Counted from the first letter of the stretch, positions 36,101 through 44,026 are shown. The stretch is 46,540 nt of DNA from Deltaproteobacteria bacterium (GCA_016875015.1 VGSJ01000016.1:1-46540); one strand, 5' to 3'. A program made the numbers and translations. The notes: generated from the sequence alone by a model not told the origin.

Positions 36101-38309
36101 CGTTGCGCTTGGCCACGTAGGCCCAGCTTTTTTGCAGGATTTCCGCCTGGAGGGCGCCCTGGTTGATCCGCGTACCATCCGGCTTGGTCAGCATAACCGT
36201 GAGGACCTGCTCCTCATCGGCCCTGGCCTCCTCCGGGTGGCGGCTGATGCCCACCAAAAAGTCCGGCGTAACTTGAAAAGCCTTGGTTTCCGACGCGGCC
36301 CGGCCGTCGAAGTCCACGATGGTGGCCACCACGGAGAGGCTGTGCTGCCCGTTCATGACCTGACGGTCCAGGGGAAACTCCAGTTCCGCCCTCCCCTTCT
36401 CATCCAAAATGGCCTGGCCGCTCTCGATCAACGCGCCCTGATCTTCGCTACTATAACCGAAGGTGAAGTTGTCATAGCCCGGCACCTGATAGCTGGTCTT
36501 GGACTGAAAAATCTTCCAGCGCACCTGGCCGTGTTTGACCTGCCCCCCGGCGTAGTACGAGCCATCGAGAATGATCCGCACAAAGGGAGATTGCTGCTCC
36601 CCCCGATTGACGTAACCTTGCAGGGGCCGGGTGAATTGCTGGAAGTTGATGCCCACGAAGTGCCGGGGCGGCTTGAACTCCTGCAGCTGAAAGGCGACGC
36701 TCACCTGGTTTTTGGGGCCGGTCTCCTTCCCCTTGAGCGAAGGGTCCTCTCCCCGGCGGCCCTTACCGGCAGTGGCGGCTTCGGCAGGAGTTTCCGGGCC
36801 ATAAGTCAGGTTCAGGGTGTAGGTCCCCAGGGGCCAGTAACTCTGGGTCATGATTTCCCCGGCCGCCGTGCCGAAATCCGAAGTCCGCTCCTCCTTGGTA
36901 AAGACCTGCTCGCCTTTGGGGCTTATGACCTCAAAAACGCATACCTCGCCCTTGGGGGGAAAAATGCGGCCATTGCCATATTCCCGGACCGCGCCCTTGA
37001 AAAAGACCTTTTCGCCGGGCCGGTAGACGCCCCGTTCCGTGAACACGTTGCCCCTGAGGTTGCGGATTTTTTCGCCGGCCTTCACCTGCCAGATTCCCTG
37101 GGGCTTGAGGTTGCCCTGGGGCGTCACCTGGATGAAGGCCACGTCGTCGCCGGTCCCGGCCATCAGCGCCACCAGGTCGTCCCGGTTTACCACCCGCTTT
37201 ACCGGTTGCAATTTTTTGGGGTTCTTGAGGGACAACCCCGCCAGGTCATGGGATTCGAAGAGCAGCACCCCGTCTAAGTTGGTGCGCCCCAGGAAAAAGA
37301 CCTCCATGTCCCGGGTGAAGCCGATAACCCGGGCCCCGGCCACGGGCGTCCCGGCCTTGAGCGAAGTGACCCAGAGGAGCAGATTTTGTGGGCCGCGTTT
37401 ATAGGTCAGGCCCAGATTGGTGATTGCAAATACCCGGGGCGGAGTGGCCGCGACGCTTCCGGCCTCGTTGTCCTGCACCCGGATAAGTTCCAGGGCGCCG
37501 GCCTCCTTGCCCTGTCTGAAGCTCAACGGCAGGGTGACCGCCCAGGGCTTGTTCTTCTCGCCGGCCGCGGGAAAGAGTTGCTTTTCGGCCAGGGGCGGGG
37601 TGACAAATTCGGCCAGATCCTTATGGGAGGTGATAAAGGGTTTGAACCCTTCGGATGCGGTCTTGAGGTCATCGAGGCTGCGGTCCCAGTCGCCCGGGGA
37701 CTTTTCCACCGCCAGGGCCAGGGGCAGCAAGAGAGGCGGCACCCGGATCCCTTCAAACCTCAGGTTGTTGACGTTCTGAGCCCGGACGTGCAGCAACTGC
37801 CGGCTGTCCCGTTCGATGACGCTCTGGGGCCCCACGAATTCCACCTTGGGGGGCCGGTCGGTCATGAAAAAAGAGTTGACCGTTTTGTGGTAGGTCTTGT
37901 TCCCCACCCTCAGGGTTTCGGGCAGGGCAATGAGATAGCCGGCGCCGTACCGGAAAGCCCCCCGCAGCGTCAAGACCCCTTTGGGGTCAAGCTTGGTGCG
38001 GTTCCAGTCGATCTTGACCCGGGGCAGCAGCCGCAGATTGCCCTGGAGGCTCTCAAGCAAGAGGGGTTGGCTGAAAAAGACCCTGACCTCCTCGGCCCGG
38101 GCATCCGGTTCGATCTTCACGACGGTGAAGTGTTGCTTGGGGTCGAACCCGTCTTTGGCGGTTGACTTGGGCTGTTCCTGGGCCGCGGCCAGACCGGCGG
38201 CCGCCCACCAAGCCAGCGCCACCCCGAAGATCAATAAATAAGCCAGTTGGCGGGCGAAAGCGCCGGCGCCCCGAGACGGTTGCGGGAACATCTTGCTTGA
38301 TAAGCCCAT
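33138..38309 (-). CDS. Bacterial alpha-2-macroglobulin with thioester
   Basis: A 1723-residue periplasmic protease trap of the bacterial alpha-2-macroglobulin type (YfhM relative). The N-terminus has a signal peptide (LAYLLIFGVALAWWAAAGLAAA) with no lipobox Cys, so unlike E. coli YfhM it is probably not a lipoprotein. Multiple macroglobulin beta-sandwich domains follow (for example VFTERGVYRPGEKVFFKGAVR, ADQPAYKPGETARLTARP). The thioester motif CVEQ is at Cys1253-Gln1256 in NYPYGCVEQTSSG, inside the alpha-toroid domain; the bait-like region cannot be pinpointed. Its start at 38309 is preceded by CAGGATTAAACC. It is coupled with pbpC downstream. Proteases that attack it would be bound covalently. 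Confidence 0.94.
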   Translation of the reverse strand: MGLSSKMFPQPSRGAGAFARQLAYLLIFGVALAWWAAAGLAAAQEQPKSTAKDGFDPKQHFTVVKIEPDARAEEVRVFFSQPLLLESLQGNLRLLPRVKIDWNRTKLDPKGVLTLRGAFRYGAGYLIALPETLRVGNKTYHKTVNSFFMTDRPPKVEFVGPQSVIERDSRQLLHVRAQNVNNLRFEGIRVPPLLLPLALAVEKSPGDWDRSLDDLKTASEGFKPFITSHKDLAEFVTPPLAEKQLFPAAGEKNKPWAVTLPLSFRQGKEAGALELIRVQDNEAGSVAATPPRVFAITNLGLTYKRGPQNLLLWVTSLKAGTPVAGARVIGFTRDMEVFFLGRTNLDGVLLFESHDLAGLSLKNPKKLQPVKRVVNRDDLVALMAGTGDDVAFIQVTPQGNLKPQGIWQVKAGEKIRNLRGNVFTERGVYRPGEKVFFKGAVREYGNGRIFPPKGEVCVFEVISPKGEQVFTKEERTSDFGTAAGEIMTQSYWPLGTYTLNLTYGPETPAEAATAGKGRRGEDPSLKGKETGPKNQVSVAFQLQEFKPPRHFVGINFQQFTRPLQGYVNRGEQQSPFVRIILDGSYYAGGQVKHGQVRWKIFQSKTSYQVPGYDNFTFGYSSEDQGALIESGQAILDEKGRAELEFPLDRQVMNGQHSLSVVATIVDFDGRAASETKAFQVTPDFLVGISRHPEEARADEEQVLTVMLTKPDGTRINQGALQAEILQKSWAYVAKRNEQGDLYWDEQEIWRKTVTSDLTLTKGAVAFRFAFAWGGRYLLAFTYKDDAGRSFTSATAFEVNGDSYAYENRELPYLPLALSADQPAYKPGETARLTARPRSPVSRYLVTLEQEGVLKYEVITPKSDADNLEVPIRAEYAPNLYVSVLGLTPRGEFPVYAGHYDTQAPSFYWGTLNLPVRHDVEGLQVKISPAVRELKAEPGANVTLDFTVLAPAGGGVEAEMAVAVVDEAVLALTGFKTPTLESLTRFDRPLEVFTGELRSFLVHQTPFYLSKNEPLTGGGGLSDEVMSKLRRRFEAVAYFNPRVRTDAQGRAQVTFTLPDNMTTYRIYAVVLDRGSRFASVERPMLAFKDFYLEPGLPGFFTRADQFKFQVAAFNATGETGPVKFSAVGDGGLFLTAAEPKEQLNPKDSLKIEVTGQAAASGLAGARFAGQFQGRTDAVELKLRINSGQVRDTQVWFGSLSGTTEIKVPLPDYLTGEPAGQINPDEVKAILTVAGSPFLRMTEAIHYLLNYPYGCVEQTSSGVLALAALRGAIQKGLVSGVSLPETDNYLNRGVQRILSLQTDSGGFAYWPGQREPHIWGSIYATAALSLARHHGIAVPEDALNQAAVFLKAQIQEEKRSPAIKAFAAYVLAINQTLDRDTLNTASAQFSQMHRESKILVLLAARQAELRPLKELQADLKPLLGGKAEAAQDDPGDFQCRFRSPALALLAAQAILPGDPLTQEEALILLGGLDNQGIWTSTADTGWALLALGSYFKDASFETAPVSIGISQPGVPIIQRLKLAPKGFRTIDLSPEALLKNPVVKVDGQAGKTWLYKLELTAPRLDIAGAGAANGFKVRREIKNTDGSDVIKVGDLVKVTVFMEVAGKGQRYVVLDDPLPAGLMALNTAFKTEELIPEGGEPERDDDFDYVTRDGTIRFRPNYFEIRDDRVLAFRDQVYAGSYRFEYYCRAVCEGKFMAPATRVAAMYSPGVHGYSPQGELTVKGR

Positions 38310-38436
38310 GGTTTAATCCTGCCTGTTCCGAAAAGTTCAAGGTTCAAAGTTCAAAGTTGGGGGAAGGCCCATGAATGACTGCCAAGGTGAATAACCGTGA
38401 AAAGAGGACCCTACGCCTTCACCCTCAGTACCTTTT

Positions 38437-38648
38437 TTCATAAATACGGTAACGTGATATATTGCCCCCCTCACCCAACCCTTTCCCCCCGAAGCGGGTG
38501 GAGAGGGGGTAGGTTAGGTCGCCGGGTTTTTTATGATGGCAGAGCATCAAATCAGTCCTATCTTTTCCCCTCTCCCCCAATGGGGGGGGTCAGGGTGAGG
38601 GGGAAGTGATCTTCACGGAGTTAAGAAATACGTTGCCGTATTTATGAA
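38437..38648. mobile_element. MITE-like element with 19-bp terminal inverted repeats
   Basis: TTCATAAATACGGTAACGT (38437-38455) faces its reverse complement at 38630-38648 with one mismatch (GTAACGT against GCAACGT). The 174-base interior has no transposase; it is built of C-run/G-run palindromes (CCTCACCC...CGGGTGGAGAGGG and CTCTCCCCCAATGGGGG...GGTGAGGG). GTAC occurs close outside both ends but no clear target duplication is seen. Confidence 0.7.
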
Positions 38649-38873
38649 CCGTTGTACTTAGGTTCGCACCGGCTGCCATGGCCCGAGGGATGCCTGCAAT
38701 TATCAGCATAACTGGCGCAATTCACCAGTATATTATCAAGTTTTCCACCTGCCGGACCAGCGTTAAATTATATCACGAAACGCTGCTCAAACCGGCTAAA
38801 ATATGAAAGATGCGATGACCGGAAGGCGGGAAAATCCTTTGCGCGGAAACGGGGATGGCAATGAGAAATGAGG
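38649..38873. other. Spacer, nothing recognised
   Basis: No ORF, RNA or repeat recognised. Part of the 620-base gap between the alpha-2-macroglobulin and LivK genes. Confidence 0.45.
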
Positions 38874-38899
38874 CAGGGGCCCGCCGCGACGGGCCCCTG
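38874..38899 (-). terminator. Hairpin after the livK gene
   Basis: CAGGGGCCCG (38874-38883) pairs perfectly with CGGGCCCCTG (38890-38899), 31 bases after the stop. No T-run follows on the minus strand, so termination efficiency is uncertain. Confidence 0.55.
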
Positions 38900-38930
38900 A
38901 ATGGTTAGGTTTTGGGCTGAGAAGCCGGCC

Positions 38931-40103
38931 CTATTTAGCCGTCTTGAACTTGCCGTCCTGGACCTGGATGATGACCATGGAATCCAGACCCAGGCCGTTG
39001 TGGTCCTCGGGGCTCAGGTTATAGGTGCCCGAAATCCCCACATAACCCTTGGTCCCCTCGATGGCGGCGCGCAGGGCCTTGGGGTCGGTGCCCGCCTTCC
39101 GCATGGCATCGGCTACGATGGTAATGGCGTCCCAGGCGTAGCCCGAGTGGGTATTGATGGGGAACTGCTTGTCGAAATGGTAGACGTCCGTGTAGAGGCG
39201 GATGAAGTTCTGGATGACCTTCTTCTGGGCATCGGTATCCGGCAACTCGGCGGCCACCATCAACTTCGTGGACGGCATGCGGTCCCCCTCGGAGGCCTTC
39301 CCGGCCAACTGGATATATTCCGGTCCCGGCTGGCCGTGGCACTGGAACAAGGGGATGGTTATGCCCAATTGGGCCTTGTTCTTGGCCACGATGGCCCCCG
39401 CCGGCCCGATGGTCCAGCAGATGATGGCGTCAGGACCGGCGTTCTTGATCTTGGTGAGCTGGGGGGTCATGTCCGTGTCTTTCGGGCCGAAAGACTCTTT
39501 GGCCACAAAGGTGACGCCGTAGTCCGGGGCCAGTTTTTCCAACCAGACGGCCCCGTCCTTGCCAAAGGGGTCCGACGCGGTGAGCATGGCCACTTTGGTA
39601 AGTTTCTTCTCTTTCAGGTATTCAAAGAGCTTCGTGATGGCGGTGGAGGAGCGCTGGGGCGACTTGAAAATATAGGTGAAGGGCCCGGTCTGCTGCATGA
39701 TGGGCGGATCACCCCCCACGGTCATGAAGATCGGGATGCCCGCCTCTTCCACGATCTTCTTCACCTGCATCCCCTCGCCCGTGGAGGTGGGCCCGATGAT
39801 GGCCGCCACCTGGTCGGAGTGGATAAATTTCTTGGCGATGGTGGCGGCCTTGGCCGGGTCGCTCTCGGTGTCGCCGATAATCAGCTCCAGGGGTCTGCCA
39901 TTTATGCCCCCCGCCTTGTTGATCTGGTCCACCGCCATTTCCGCCACCAGCTTGGTGGGCGTGCCGATGGGCGCCACCGGTCCCGACAGGGCGAAAAAGG
40001 CCCCTATCTTGATGGGTTGCTTTGGGTCCTTAGCCTGGGCGCCGCCAGCCACGAAAATTACCAGGGCCGCGGCCACGAGAACCCTTGACAGTACTCGGCT
40101 CAT
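38931..40103 (-). CDS. Branched-chain amino-acid type ABC substrate-binding protein
   Basis: A 390-residue periplasmic LivK-like binding protein. The signal peptide (VLVAAALVIFVAGGAQA) is followed by IKIGAFFALSGPVAPIGTP and AEMAVDQINKAGGINGRPLELIIGDTESDP, then AAIIGPTSTGEGMQV, the peripheral-binding-protein class I pattern. Start ATG 40103 has GGAGGGAGGACAAG upstream, a strong ribosome site. The ligand could be branched-chain or aromatic acids, amides or other carboxylates: many Desulfobacterota Liv-type systems serve aromatic or short-chain acids. The only other ABC component in the window is the LivF-PaaK fusion about 1.8 kb upstream on the same strand; permeases LivH and LivM and ATPase LivG are not here. 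Confidence 0.93.
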   Translation of the reverse strand: MSRVLSRVLVAAALVIFVAGGAQAKDPKQPIKIGAFFALSGPVAPIGTPTKLVAEMAVDQINKAGGINGRPLELIIGDTESDPAKAATIAKKFIHSDQVAAIIGPTSTGEGMQVKKIVEEAGIPIFMTVGGDPPIMQQTGPFTYIFKSPQRSSTAITKLFEYLKEKKLTKVAMLTASDPFGKDGAVWLEKLAPDYGVTFVAKESFGPKDTDMTPQLTKIKNAGPDAIICWTIGPAGAIVAKNKAQLGITIPLFQCHGQPGPEYIQLAGKASEGDRMPSTKLMVAAELPDTDAQKKVIQNFIRLYTDVYHFDKQFPINTHSGYAWDAITIVADAMRKAGTDPKALRAAIEGTKGYVGISGTYNLSPEDHNGLGLDSMVIIQVQDGKFKTAK

Positions 40104-40206
40104 CTTGTCCTCCCTCCTCAGAAAATATAATCTCATTGATGGCTTAGTTTAGGCCATAATGTCAACTCAAAAATCTCATTTCAGGCAATTATACCGCGTT
40201 CGTTTT

Positions 40207-40235
40207 GTAGGGGCGGGTTTGAAACCCGCCCCTAC
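40207..40235. repeat. GTAG-headed 29-bp palindrome
   Basis: Near-identical to 19989-20017 (loop TTTGAAA-type instead of TTTCAAA). It lies upstream of the LivK gene start. Confidence 0.88.
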
Positions 40236-40390
40236 GAGAGATATCAATAGGTTATCTGGATGGTTTGTTTCATTTCAAAGGGAACACGGTATTATCGGTC
40301 AAATTCGAGCCCTGGACCGGGGGGGGGAATGGTTACCTGAGGCGTTCAAGGCCCCGGGGCCCAAAATCTTCTGGGGTCCGGTTAGCGGAA

Positions 40391-40921
40391 TTAAGGCGCG
40401 AGGAAGCCAAAGATTATCTGCTGATTGCGCAGGGCATAAATTGCCGACTTGATGGAGAGATTTTGCACCTGGAGATATCCTTCTCTGGACTCGCGTAAGG
40501 CTGCGTCGCCCGCCTCTGCCTGCCCCTGGGCTTGCAGGTCCAGGGCTTGCTTCTTCTTAGCGGCGGCGGCCGGAAGCAGGCGATCCGCCTGGGCCTGGGC
40601 GTCGACGGCCAGTTTTTGGTTGATGGCCACCTGCTGATCGTCTTTGGGGGAAAGCTGGCGCTCCGCCAGTGCCGAGGCGCATTCTTTCTGAAGGAGCGTA
40701 AATAATTCATTGGACTGTTTCACCAGGGTCAGGGCCGCGGAAAGATTACCGGCAGTTAATTGCTGTTGCGCCTGTTCCAGGAGCGAAACCGCCCGGCCGT
40801 AGAGCTTAGCCGGCTCAGGTGCAGGGGGGGTGGCGGTTTGGGCCCAGCCGGGGCCCACCAGGGCCAGGGCCAATAATAGCAGGCAGATGACGTAGGCGCC
40901 GCGGGATACGATCATCATCAC
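40391..40921 (-). CDS. Secreted helical protein, function unknown
   Basis: A 176-residue protein with a signal peptide (YVICLLLLALALVGPGWA) and an almost entirely helical mature part: AVSLLEQAQQQLTAGNLSAALTLVKQSNELFTLLQKECA, then AINQKLAVDAQAQADRLLPAAAAKKKQALDLQAQGQAEAGDAALRES. Repeated Ala, Gln and Leu suggest TPR-like or coiled-coil helices. It ends AIYALRNQQIIFGFLAP. No family recognised. MMM codons at the start leave the exact ATG open (40921, 40918 or 40915). Confidence 0.7.
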   Translation of the reverse strand: MMMIVSRGAYVICLLLLALALVGPGWAQTATPPAPEPAKLYGRAVSLLEQAQQQLTAGNLSAALTLVKQSNELFTLLQKECASALAERQLSPKDDQQVAINQKLAVDAQAQADRLLPAAAAKKKQALDLQAQGQAEAGDAALRESREGYLQVQNLSIKSAIYALRNQQIIFGFLAP

Positions 40922-41007
40922 AAGTCACCTCAATGAGATTTGGTGTGGTCTTGCCGGCCGCTCCGGGTAATCCCGGCGCCGACTGCCTTGACCGGTCAGG
41001 GGTGGGA

Positions 41008-41060
41008 TAAACACCGGTGCTTGACCACGCAGCGCAGCATTTCCCAGACCAATTTAACAG
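41008..41060 (-). pseudogene. Decayed fragment of a PaaK-like 3' end
   Basis: Read on the minus strand it gives LVWEMLRCVVKHRCLSHP and then a stop, matching the LSREVRYVVKHRLMVTP segment of the PaaK half of the nearby fusion (41865-43976); the shared DNA core CCGGTGCTTGACCACG is identical. Only about 18 codons are recognisable. It lies on the far side of the MNT/HEPN module. Confidence 0.5.
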
Positions 41061-41064
41061 GTTA

Positions 41065-41480
41065 TTACAAGGGTCTGACGTCCTCAGGCAACAGGCCGAG
41101 GACAGCTTCGTAAACCTCCCGGGCAATCTGGAGGGCTTCTTTAGTCTCATCGAAGGATGGTTCTTCCGGGTCTCCCGGGTAGCGAAATTTCCAGGCATAC
41201 TCCGTGAGGGGCGCGGCACAATCAATGAGGGCTCGCAAAGTTGAATCCACGTCGAGGCACTGCTCACCCAGTTCTTCCAGGCTGTGGGTCTTGCGAAAAG
41301 GCACGCTGTGCCACATGAGAAAGGATTGTAACACTTTTCCACTGCCTGTTGACAGTGAACGGCGGCATCAGCCAAAAGCGGTGGACTGGCGGCTAAATCG
41401 TGTTTTGCGGCCCTGAGGTCCGTGGCCGCCTTGCGAAGCCATCCCTGCGTGTCGGCCACCAGAATTGGATCAGCCGGCAT
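41065..41480 (-). pseudogene. HEPN-domain gene with a frameshift
   Basis: The HEPN protein of a second MNT/HEPN pair. The first part reads MPADPILVADTQGWLRKAATDLRAAKHDL then VHCQQAVEK; in the next frame it continues VLQSFLMWHSVPFRKTHSLEELGE, LIDCAAPLTEYAWKFRYPGDPEEPSF and ends LLPEDVRPL. The two parts join if one A is added to the AAAA run at 41335-41338 (T run on the plus strand): GTG GAA AAA GTG would replace GTG GAA AAG TGT. So it is either a recent one-base loss, a sequencing error in a homopolymer, or a frame change during translation. It overlaps its MNT partner by 11 bases. The protein resembles the intact HEPN at 10905-11315. Confidence 0.85.
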
Positions 41481-41811
41481 ATAATAATTTTCCTTCCCGG
41501 ACGATGGTCGCAGGCAGTGAGGCGGGAAGATGCAGGCGGCTGTCAAAGGCCTCCCTCGTCCAGACCAGGATGTCGGCAGCCGCACGGGTGCCGCGCAAGG
41601 CCTGATATGCCCGACGACTACGCCGGCGCTCCGGGGGAACATCATCAGGAACCACGATCATCAGGTCATAATCGCTGTCCGGACCGGCATCGCTTCTGGC
41701 CTTCGAGCCGAACAGATAGATGCGCTCCGGCTGGAAGGCCTTGACGAGGCGGTGCAGAATCTCACTCAGCACCGGATCGCCAGCTTGCAGGTTCCCTCTC
41801 CAACTAACCAT
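41470..41811 (-). CDS. Minimal nucleotidyltransferase (MNT)
   Basis: A 113-residue MNT-type nucleotidyltransferase. Active-site motif: ERIYLFGSKARSDAGPDSDYDLMIVV (G-S-x(n)-D-x-D); the third acidic residue is in ADILVWT. It ends IVREGKLLYAG, the family's usual tail. The ATG at 41811 is only about five bases after TATAAT on its strand, so it may be translated with little or no leader, or start further in. It overlaps the frameshifted HEPN gene and, if HEPN is dead, may be an orphan antitoxin. Confidence 0.85.
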   Translation of the reverse strand: MVSWRGNLQAGDPVLSEILHRLVKAFQPERIYLFGSKARSDAGPDSDYDLMIVVPDDVPPERRRSRRAYQALRGTRAAADILVWTREAFDSRLHLPASLPATIVREGKLLYAG

Positions 41812-41864
41812 TATATTATAACCCGAGAAATAAGGTTTACCGGACTAATTTAGCCGTAACACTC

Positions 41865-43976
41865 CTATACCACAGAATCCGTGATCCGGCCATCGAAAAC
41901 CCGCTGGCTCTTGCGCTCGGAGCGGGGGAGTTCGCCGTAGCCCACCACCGCCACCTCCGGCGTGACCATGAGCCGGTGCTTGACCACGTAGCGCACCTCC
42001 CGGCTCAGCTCGTCGGTGCGGCCGGCTTCCACCCCTTCGGCCCGCTCCACCTTGAGGAGCATGTGGTCCCGGCCGGCTTCGTCCCGGGCCAGGTGGATCT
42101 GGTACTCGGAACCCAGGCCCGGGACCTCCGAGAGGATGCGGTCGACGCTGGAAGGATAGATGTTCACCGCCCGGAACTTGAACATGTCGTCGGTGCGGCC
42201 CCGGAGGCGGGAGTGCCGGGGCAGGACGGCGCCGCAGGTGCAGGGCCCCGGGATGATGCGGGTGATGTCCCCGGTGCGGTAGCGGATCAGGGGCGCGGCC
42301 TCCTTGCACAGGGTGGTGACCACCATCTCCCCCCACTCGCCGTCGGGGAGCGGCGTCAGGGTCTCCGGGTCCAGGATTTCCAGGAGGTAGTAGTCGGCCC
42401 AGTAGTGGATGCAGTCGTGGTCCGGGCACTCGATGCCGGTCCCCGGCCCGTAGAGCTCCGTCAGGCCGGGGATGTCGAAGAGTTCGACGCCCCCCAGGAG
42501 CTCCGAAATCTTGCGGCGCATGGACACGGAGGAGCGCTCGGAGCCGTAGATGACCTTCTTCAGATTGATCTTGTCGGCGATGCCCCGCTTGTTGACCTCT
42601 TCGGCCATCAGGAGTCCCATGGAGGCGGTGCAGCACAGCACCGTACTCTGCAGGTCCACCAGGAACTCGCACTGCAAATCCACATTCCCCGGCCCCACAG
42701 GTATTACCAAGGCCCCCAGGGCTTCGGCGCCCGCCTGGAAGCCCGCCCCGGCGGTCCAAACCCCGTAGCCCACCGCGATCTGCACCCGGTCCAGGGGGGT
42801 CACTCCAGCCATCTCGTAGGCCCGGGCGAAGAAGTGGCGCCAGTCCGCCAGGTCCTTGCCGGTGTAGCACATGATCTTGCGCTTGCCGGTGGTGCCGCTG
42901 GAGGCGTGGAGGCGCACGATCTGTTCAAAGGGCACGGACCTGAACGAAAAGGGGTAGCCGTCCCTGAGGTCCTCCCCCGTGGTCAGGGGGAGTTTTTGTA
43001 AGTCGGCCAGGTCCAGGATATCCGCAGGGGAAACCCCGGCGGCGTCCAGGTGGGCCCGGTAAAAGCTGGAGCCCTCAAAGGCGTGGCGCACCGTCCATTT
43101 GAGCCCCGCCAGCTGGTGGGCCTGGAGTTCGCCCCCGGTCTGGAAGGGTGGCATAAAGGTCTGCTTGCTCAAATTCGGCTTCTCCAGTCTGATATTGGTA
43201 AATCCCGCCGCGCCCAGCCGCGACGCGGCCGGGTTGTTGTCAGAGCCCGCTCCCAGGAAGGCCCGGCGTAGTTCCGGGTCCAACAGGAGTTCGTGGCTTT
43301 TGCCCTGGCCCACGATCCGGCCGTTGGCCAAAAGATACGCGGACCGGGAGGAGGTGAGGGCCCGGGCGGCGTTTTGCTCCACCAGGAGTATGGTAACCCC
43401 GCCCCGGGCAAGCTGCTTGATGATGTCAAAGATCTCGTCGGTGATCAGCGGCGCCAGCCCCAGGGACGGCTCATCCAGGAGCAAAAGCCGGGGCTGGGCC
43501 ATCAGGGCCCGGCCCATGGCCACCATCTGCTGCTCCCCGCCGGAGAGCGTGTTGCTCCGCTGGCCGGCCCTTTCTCGGAGCTTGGGGAACCGGGCATAGA
43601 CCGCGGCCAGGCGCCGGGCCAGCTCCAGCCGGCTTATCTTCAAGGCCAGGGACCCCAACTCCAGGTTCTCCTTGACCGTCAGGTCCCCGAACATCTCCCG
43701 GCCCTCGGGGCACAGGGCCACGCCTTTGGCCGCCATGGCCGCGGGGGACGAGCCGGTGACCTCGAGGCCGTCCAGGAAGATGCGGCCGCCCGACGGCGGC
43801 GCCAGCCCCATGACGGCCTTGAGCAGGCTGGTCTTGCCAGCCCCGTTGGCCCCCACCAGGGCTACGGTCTCGCCTGGCGCCACCGCCAGGTCGATGCCGA
43901 ACAGGGCCTGCGCGGCGCCGTAATGCACCGTCAGGTTGTCGATGCGGAGTAAGGAGTCTTTTGTTAAATGCACCAT
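41865..43976 (-). CDS. LivF ABC ATPase fused to phenylacetate-CoA ligase
   Basis: A 703-residue fusion. Residues 1 to about 245 form a complete LivF-type ABC ATPase: Walker A GANGAGKT (42-49), Q-loop CPEGREMFGDLTVKENL, signature LSGGEQQ (144-150), Walker B LLLLDEP (164-170) and the LivF-type LLVEQN. After a linker (about 245-290) the rest is a phenylacetate-CoA ligase (PaaK-like, ANL superfamily): SSGTTGKRK (359-367), YGSERSSVSMRRK, PGLTELYGPGTGIEC, YRTGDITRI and GRTDDMFKFRAVNIYPS, with a basic ERKSQRVFDGRI tail. Both halves keep catalytic residues. Liv and PaaK genes are often neighbours in anaerobes; here they are one protein, suggesting uptake coupled to CoA activation. The LivK-like gene downstream is a likely partner. 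Confidence 0.92.
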   Translation of the reverse strand: MVHLTKDSLLRIDNLTVHYGAAQALFGIDLAVAPGETVALVGANGAGKTSLLKAVMGLAPPSGGRIFLDGLEVTGSSPAAMAAKGVALCPEGREMFGDLTVKENLELGSLALKISRLELARRLAAVYARFPKLRERAGQRSNTLSGGEQQMVAMGRALMAQPRLLLLDEPSLGLAPLITDEIFDIIKQLARGGVTILLVEQNAARALTSSRSAYLLANGRIVGQGKSHELLLDPELRRAFLGAGSDNNPAASRLGAAGFTNIRLEKPNLSKQTFMPPFQTGGELQAHQLAGLKWTVRHAFEGSSFYRAHLDAAGVSPADILDLADLQKLPLTTGEDLRDGYPFSFRSVPFEQIVRLHASSGTTGKRKIMCYTGKDLADWRHFFARAYEMAGVTPLDRVQIAVGYGVWTAGAGFQAGAEALGALVIPVGPGNVDLQCEFLVDLQSTVLCCTASMGLLMAEEVNKRGIADKINLKKVIYGSERSSVSMRRKISELLGGVELFDIPGLTELYGPGTGIECPDHDCIHYWADYYLLEILDPETLTPLPDGEWGEMVVTTLCKEAAPLIRYRTGDITRIIPGPCTCGAVLPRHSRLRGRTDDMFKFRAVNIYPSSVDRILSEVPGLGSEYQIHLARDEAGRDHMLLKVERAEGVEAGRTDELSREVRYVVKHRLMVTPEVAVVGYGELPRSERKSQRVFDGRITDSVV

Positions 43977-44026
43977 TTTATTTATTATCTGTTCCTATAT
44001 AATTATCCAATTATATTACGTTATTA

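Noticed and set aside
33180-37277. Two very long plus-strand frames opposite the alpha-2-macroglobulin gene
   Set aside because: Shadows of a long GC-rich gene on the minus strand; no domain or start signal.
38397-38609. 70-codon plus-strand frame in the MITE-like region
   Set aside because: It crosses the terminal repeat and the C/G-run palindromes; amino-acid content is that of repeats.
40815-41645. 276-codon minus-strand frame across the HEPN and MNT region
   Set aside because: It strings together out-of-frame pieces of MNT and HEPN; only its part near 41480-41340 is real HEPN sequence, annotated as the frameshifted gene.
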